Shown here piece by piece: positions 58,798 through 64,000 of a DNA stretch of 64,000 bases. A program made the position numbers and the translations under genes. This DNA comes from Trametopsis cervina (lineage: Eukaryota > Basidiomycota > Agaricomycetes > Polyporales > Irpicaceae), in contig MU278357.1 of assembly GCA_022385755.1 (NCBI GenBank), forward strand, positions 310,001 through 374,000, in the 5' to 3' direction. Positions within the stretch are counted from its first letter, which is position 1. Every line of letters begins with the position of its first letter. The notes below the pieces were generated by a model. The model was not told where the DNA came from. It ran no database searches and saw only the letters and a list, made by a program, of their open reading frames with translations.

Positions 58798-59778
58798 ATG
58801 TCTGTCAGCGTTGCCAAGTTTGAGAAGGCGGCCCAGATCATCCAGAGTTTGCCCAAGGACGGGCCTATCAAGCCCACACAGGCGGATCAGCTCTTTGTGT
58901 GTACTTTCTCCCCTATTTCCAGCTTTCCATTTGTCCGTTCGACCATTTCCTTGTCGTGCGAACGCACAAGCTGTGCTTGCTGCTTGTTAGGGGCGCGAGA
59001 CCCTTATCTTATTCGTTAAAGCTGTTGATCTGTCATGCTGACCCGTCTCCTTTGTACACAATGTAGTTCTACAGCCACTTCAAGCAAGGTACGCACCCTA
59101 TGTTCTGCCCCATGAGACCACCTGACGTCTGACACTATCGCGTGCCTTCTCTAGCCACGATCGGAGACGTAAACACGTCCCGCCCCGGAATGCTCGACTT
59201 TGTCGGCAAGGCGAAATGGTGAGCAGTCTCATCGGACGGCGCTTGCTCTCCCAAAAAACGCTCGACGGCGTATGGCGTATGTGTCCGTGTCGAGGGTCAA
59301 CGCACCCTATCTCGAACGGGATCTCCACGGTCATCCGTGTCTCACTCCATCCCACCGGCTGCAGCGCTTGCGCACACACACAGACGCTGCTCCCGGTTGC
59401 GCGCCACCGTCCTTACCATTCCTCCTTCCTCATAAATCACTCGCTGACCTATCGTGCGGCGCAGGGACGCATGGAAGGAGGTCGAGGGCACCTCGAAGGA
59501 AGATGCGCGTGAGAAGTACGTCAACAGGCTCGTGGAGGTAAGTTGTAAAACCCATTGGTGTTCTTGTGGTACTTCGTGCCCCCGTTTTCCACTTTGGATG
59601 CTTCGTCCCTGGGTGTGCTTCTGAGATGCTGGTGGATGACTGAGGCCTGTGGCTTCGGGGCTTCTGGATGTGCGAGGTTGACTGTTGCTGATGCATCCTT
59701 AATTATGTGCAGCTTCTCAAGAGCGCGGGCGATGAATCGTCTGCTGCGTTCCTCAAGGAGCTCGAGGAGACTGCTTAG
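58798..59778 (+). CDS. Acyl-CoA-binding protein
   Basis: Five exons (58798-58896, 59067-59088, 59155-59218, 59465-59537, 59713-59778) give 107 residues, the normal length for a stand-alone ACBP plus a short tail. The conserved core is present: [60 protein letters not shown] and DAREKYVNRLVELL, including the FYSHFKQAT and KAKWDAW acyl-CoA-binding signatures. It binds and carries long-chain acyl-CoA in the cytosol. Its introns are 170, 66, 246 and 175 nt, three to five times longer than is usual in this window, while exon 2 has only 22 nt. It has a good TATA candidate, consistent with high expression. Confidence 0.96.
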
Positions 59779-62700
59779 AGGAAGCAGCGCGAGATCGGAC
59801 GTGAACAAGAGAGCAATATGGATAAATGAAGAAAGTGCTTGTATGTTTTACGCATGTCCCTTGAGTAGGTGTTGTACAATAAACCAAAGTTGCAACGTCG
59901 ACGAATATACACGAGAGCTCTACACAGTATTATATCTTTACTTGATGAGGATAAACAGAACGCCATCTCCCCTTCATCAAAGTACGCGCAGATTATCATC
60001 ACGTTGATTTCGGCGAGCGATGCGGTCCCACGACGCGTCCGATGCGATAGATCAAAGTTATCATATCGCTCTGTGGCGACACAGCAGCCACACGCGATTA
60101 GAACCTTGCACGATCGCGGCGAGGGGTTTCGTGGGCAGACGATAGTGACAGTTTTTTGATTCATGAGAGACTCTACCCACATGCGACACGAACAAAGTAC
60201 GGGCTGTTCCCCCGTCGACGGCATCGCGGAGCCGTGCTCGCCACAATTGGCAACAGATGGACAAACGGCACAGCGCGTGGTGGTTTGGTATCTTTGTTGG
60301 TGGTGTACTGTACAGTAAGCCACCACCTCGTACAAGTAACATGACACGCTGCGGGGCGAAAGATGCTCCTGAAACGCTGCTGGGCATCCTGGTACGTACA
60401 CGGCGACATGTGAGCCGTCGTGATAGAATGGGATTGTGCACAGGTACAAGTACGTTCGTGTGTATGAGGTGCATCTGCACGAACACTGGGACGTGATGGC
60501 GATCAGCGGTGCGGTGCATCTTCATAGAGCACTAGTGCGGGTGTCTATACCTGGCTGCGGTACCGTGACTGGCCATTGGAAACTTGCTGGATGTGGCGAG
60601 TCCGTTCGGAGGGTTGCAGGGGACGCTCGTCTGCACTCAATCAGGCCCTAGTGCGTCTGCCGTACACTGCGTCAGGCCCGTTGATCGCGGGGCAGTGCAT
60701 TGGTAGAGTTCGCTGACGGACATCGTGGCATCTGCGCACCGTTGGTGTGTCTCTGTTCGAAATGACACACTGGGCTTCGCAAGTTCGCAGGCGCTCCGAA
60801 ACCGGGGACAGACGCCCCTCTCTTCCAAGCCAATCGTGGGCAATGGGCAGCCTGCAGGACCAGCAGCACCGGAGCGGCTGCCCCGTGCATCTGCTCCAGT
60901 GAAGGGAGGGCGAAGGCTAAGAACGGCCGGGGAGAGAAGAGCGTTAGTAAGCTGTTGCTCTCGTTCCGTGTTCGCGACAGTAAGCTGCCCAGATTTCTGT
61001 GGTGGCGGGTGCGGAGACGTAGTCAGCTCGATGGTGTATTGAATAGTGATTAGACTTTTGTCGCTCACAGCATCGCCACGACTTGGGAGTCCACGGTTTC
61101 ACTTACGCCGTGGACGAGACTACTCTGCGGATGATAATGCATGCCTAGTGCGGACAACGCAGCTGCTGGCGCCGGCCGAGAGCACAACGCGTCTTCTCTC
61201 GCCGAAATCAAGATTGATGCAATATTGATGCACAGGAGCAGAAGTAGGTGTGATTCTATAGAGAGCGTGCCAGGATAACACATCCAGTCGGGAACAAACA
61301 CAGCTGGAAATCAGGATGCACCCGATGCGTGTGCGGTGGGCAGTGCGCCAAAGCGTGGGTGGCCTGCGATGGGACCCCGAAACTCCGTTTGCAAACGCCG
61401 GCCGAATAAACCTATCGTGATGGTCGAATATGTCCCGCCTGAGCGTTGATGGCATGATCCATTGATGCCCTGTTGCCGCTGCTGGGATCTTCGCCGTCGA
61501 ACTGCACCGAGTAAGTTTCTGCTTGCAATAAGCACGCACACTGATACGGCCCACACGGTATAGCCGCCGCTCGCCGCACTGTACTGCGTCGTCGTCGATA
61601 GCGACACCTCGAGATATCCTCGGTACGGAGATTCGGGCGGATGAGTGCGGAGAAAAGCGCTCGACCCGTGCAGTGCTGGTCTGTCTGCCAGCTGCCTCCC
61701 TCGATGCCAGCGGCTGATCTGTCCGCGTCCCGTGCCTGCGCCTCTCGAGCAATGCAGTCGGTCGATAGCTGGGTGCGAGTGGGAATTTTGGGCTGATCGC
61801 TGATGCCCCGAGGCGGTCGGAGACCTGCGGGCGGCAATGCATACGGTCGTCTGTTGTGTCCAGCGGCAAGCCCACGGTGGGCCTTCTTCGAGTGTGCGAG
61901 CCGGACGATCTGCTCGACGCTGCCTCCTTCGTCTATACTTCCTCGTTCTCGAATCCGCCGTGGGACCGCCGAGGCAAAAGAAAGCAATATTTCTCGAACG
62001 TTCGCCTCATTGTTCTCCTCCTATTTGCTCACGCGCGATAATATTTCCTCCTCCTCTTCCTTCCGGACGAACGGGTGGGCTGTGCTTGAGTTCTGCACGG
62101 GCAGAGCGCAAGAAACGCCGGGAGTGAGCGCCGAGAAGCCTCCCGCAGCCGTGGCGATCTTCAGTGGCAGGGTTTCGAGCTAAAGCTGGGAGACGCACCA
62201 GCGGCAGGGGACCCCGCCATCTTTGCGCCTGTCATCGCCCAGAGATACGGTGCGACCTCGCCCGGTTACTGTAGCGCGAGGAGTCAGCCCGAAGCCTACA
62301 CCATGACAATGGCCGATGCTCGACTGCGAACAGCTGGGACCCACATACGCTGACTGAAACGCGGGCTGGGGAATGCACTGTATCACGGACATCTCTGAAA
62401 TTCTGCACCACCTCTGGAGACTGGCCAGGCTGTACACGGCATTCTAGTGCGAGAATGGTGATACCGGAAGGGTGTTGGCAGAGCTGACAACTGGATGATG
62501 GTTGTCCCTCCCGGGTCACCTGCAAAACAATGCGTAATGGTCAGTCGTAAGCTGAAGGCTGCGGGGACCAATACGATACCGATAAAGGGTCTCAATGGCA
62601 GGTGTGTGAGTGGCTATCACGGTTTGCGTGCTCATTCGAAGTTCTTCTAGCGTCCCGACAGGGAGGTTGGACCAGGATAGGGTGGCCAGCAGGGAGGGCA

Positions 62701-64000
62701 TATGTGCCTAAAGATAGGCACGGCGAACCTAAGCTGTCTTCTGGATGGTGTGTACCAGTAGCCGACGGCGGCCGACTGGACACAGAAGGAGCAGGATGGC
62801 TGGGTGGCTGGCTGCAGCACTGCTGAGGCTTCTGGTTCTTCTTCCTACGGGTTTCCGTGGATGCGCAGAAGGCGAGGGGTGAGGAGTCGAGGTGGGTTGC
62901 GACGACATGGCGAGTTGCTTCGATGAATTGGACGACTAACAGGGCTAGGACTGTGATAAAATAAATAAAATAAAACACATGTGCGCAGTACCCGGCGCTG
63001 ATTGGGAGGTTGGAGAATACATAGGGACGGTGCGCTAAGCGACGTTGAGTGGCCAGGGAGTATTGATGAACCGCTGTCGTCGTCGCTGGCTTTCATTCGT
63101 GCATGCTGTGGTTACGGTGGACAACAAATTGGGATGGGGTCTTGAGATGCATTGTGATAGCCGTCCTCGCTGTGGCATGTGGCTGGCTGGGAAGACATTC
63201 TGTACGCTGTGCGTCGTCTTGCCGAACACAACGTCGACTGAGACCGTTAGTGGTGCAAATGTGGCCCGGACTAGCGGCGCTGTTTGGATAATGAAAAAAC
63301 CGTTAGACCCGATATTGCAGCTATCAATGCGCATACAATTCCTCTGACCGACTACAAATACCCTCGCTCTGCGTAAGCGACGTCTATGGACTCGGCCGAC
63401 TCGCTGCTGATGGTCCCGCGTGCAGTCGTCACGCGCCTGCAAGGACGAGAGAAAAAGAACCTCAGCAGTCCAGAACACACACGCAACGCACGTAAATCGT
63501 AGGTCATAACAAACATCGACGGAAGAGACAGAGACGGGCAGCCGCACCACCTCCTCGACATGCCCGCACCGCGCCATGTCGCCGCGCCGGGGGAGAAGGA
63601 ACGAACGAAGGAACGCACGCACGAAAAATGCCAAATGCGTCACGCTACGGCGCATCAGTTTGATCCGGCGCCTCACGCAGACAGGCTGGGCTTGACGCGA
63701 GGAACGGCGCCCGCGCCCTGACGCGCTCGCTCGTGTGCGACGCGCTAATCGCGCTGTACACCTCTTTGTTACCTACTTCCACCATGCAGCCTGAAGCGAA
63801 GTCGGACTACGTTTTCTGCGCCCTGTCTCTTGTTATGAACGTTGAGTCGATGGGGTTATAGCTGGGTAATATTGCACATTGATATGCATCGGTCTGTCTC
63901 GGCGACGGTGAGTGCATATCCTGATCTGTGGCTTGCAATTTGCGGTGGGTATACGGGATGCGCGAAAATTTACTGCACGGAACTCCCTGCAAATGTGGGT
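59779..64000. other. 4.2-kb right end without a supported gene
   Basis: Several open frames exist on both strands, but none shows a domain, a signal peptide with a plausible continuation, or an exon chain. A near-palindromic stretch at 60300-60329 (GGTGG, two overlapping heptamers, CCACC) and one heptamer at 62267 are the only structured sites noticed. A gene continuing beyond the right edge cannot be excluded. Confidence 0.45.

Noticed and set aside
61120..61987. Two overlapping open frames of about 190-250 codons on the minus strand
   Set aside because: No recognisable motif, no consistent exon continuation and mixed composition; GC-rich DNA gives such frames by chance.

Overview
The window is nuclear DNA of a filamentous basidiomycete, most likely an Agaricomycete (polypore-like). 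Nearly every gene is split by short GT-AG introns of about 50-60 nt with CTNAY-type branch sites, base composition is moderately GC-rich, and the proteins look basidiomycete. The species call is inference. I rebuilt 18 protein-coding genes by joining exons so that phases agree and family motifs run across junctions. No rRNA, tRNA, CRISPR or complete autonomous transposon was recognised.

Positions 1-31 kb are gene-dense (14 genes, mostly 100-800 nt apart, on both strands). In order: casein kinase II beta (cut by the left edge), a DUF4139 protein, a TBC Rab-GAP, PWP1 (ribosome assembly), an aldo-keto reductase, a membrane protein with a C-terminal anchor, an F-box protein, an atypical SDR, eIF3j, a secreted-Kelch single-pass membrane protein, a DnaJ co-chaperone, COQ9, a GMC oxidoreductase and a formin-like GBD/FH3 protein. 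They are mainly unrelated housekeeping and signalling genes; I see no biosynthetic cluster.

Positions 31-56 kb are very different. Two paralogous Zn(II)2Cys6 transcription factors, both on the minus strand, sit among long gene-free stretches: about 3.0 kb downstream of the first, 9.0 kb between the two, and 7.2 kb beyond the second. These spacers are rich in purine/pyrimidine tracts, microsatellites and copies of the heptamer TACTGTA/TACAGTA. The layout suggests regulator genes with large control regions, as is common for developmental regulators; that function is inferred.

Positions 56-60 kb hold a double-PH-domain protein and an acyl-CoA-binding protein facing away from each other. The last 4.2 kb has no gene I can support.

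Points worth a second look: a possible 4-nt micro-exon and splice-made start codon in the CK2-beta gene; a 213-bp MITE-like element filling half of a divergent promoter; the excess of TACTGTA heptamers in non-coding DNA; and the tandem transcription-factor pair in its gene-poor surroundings.
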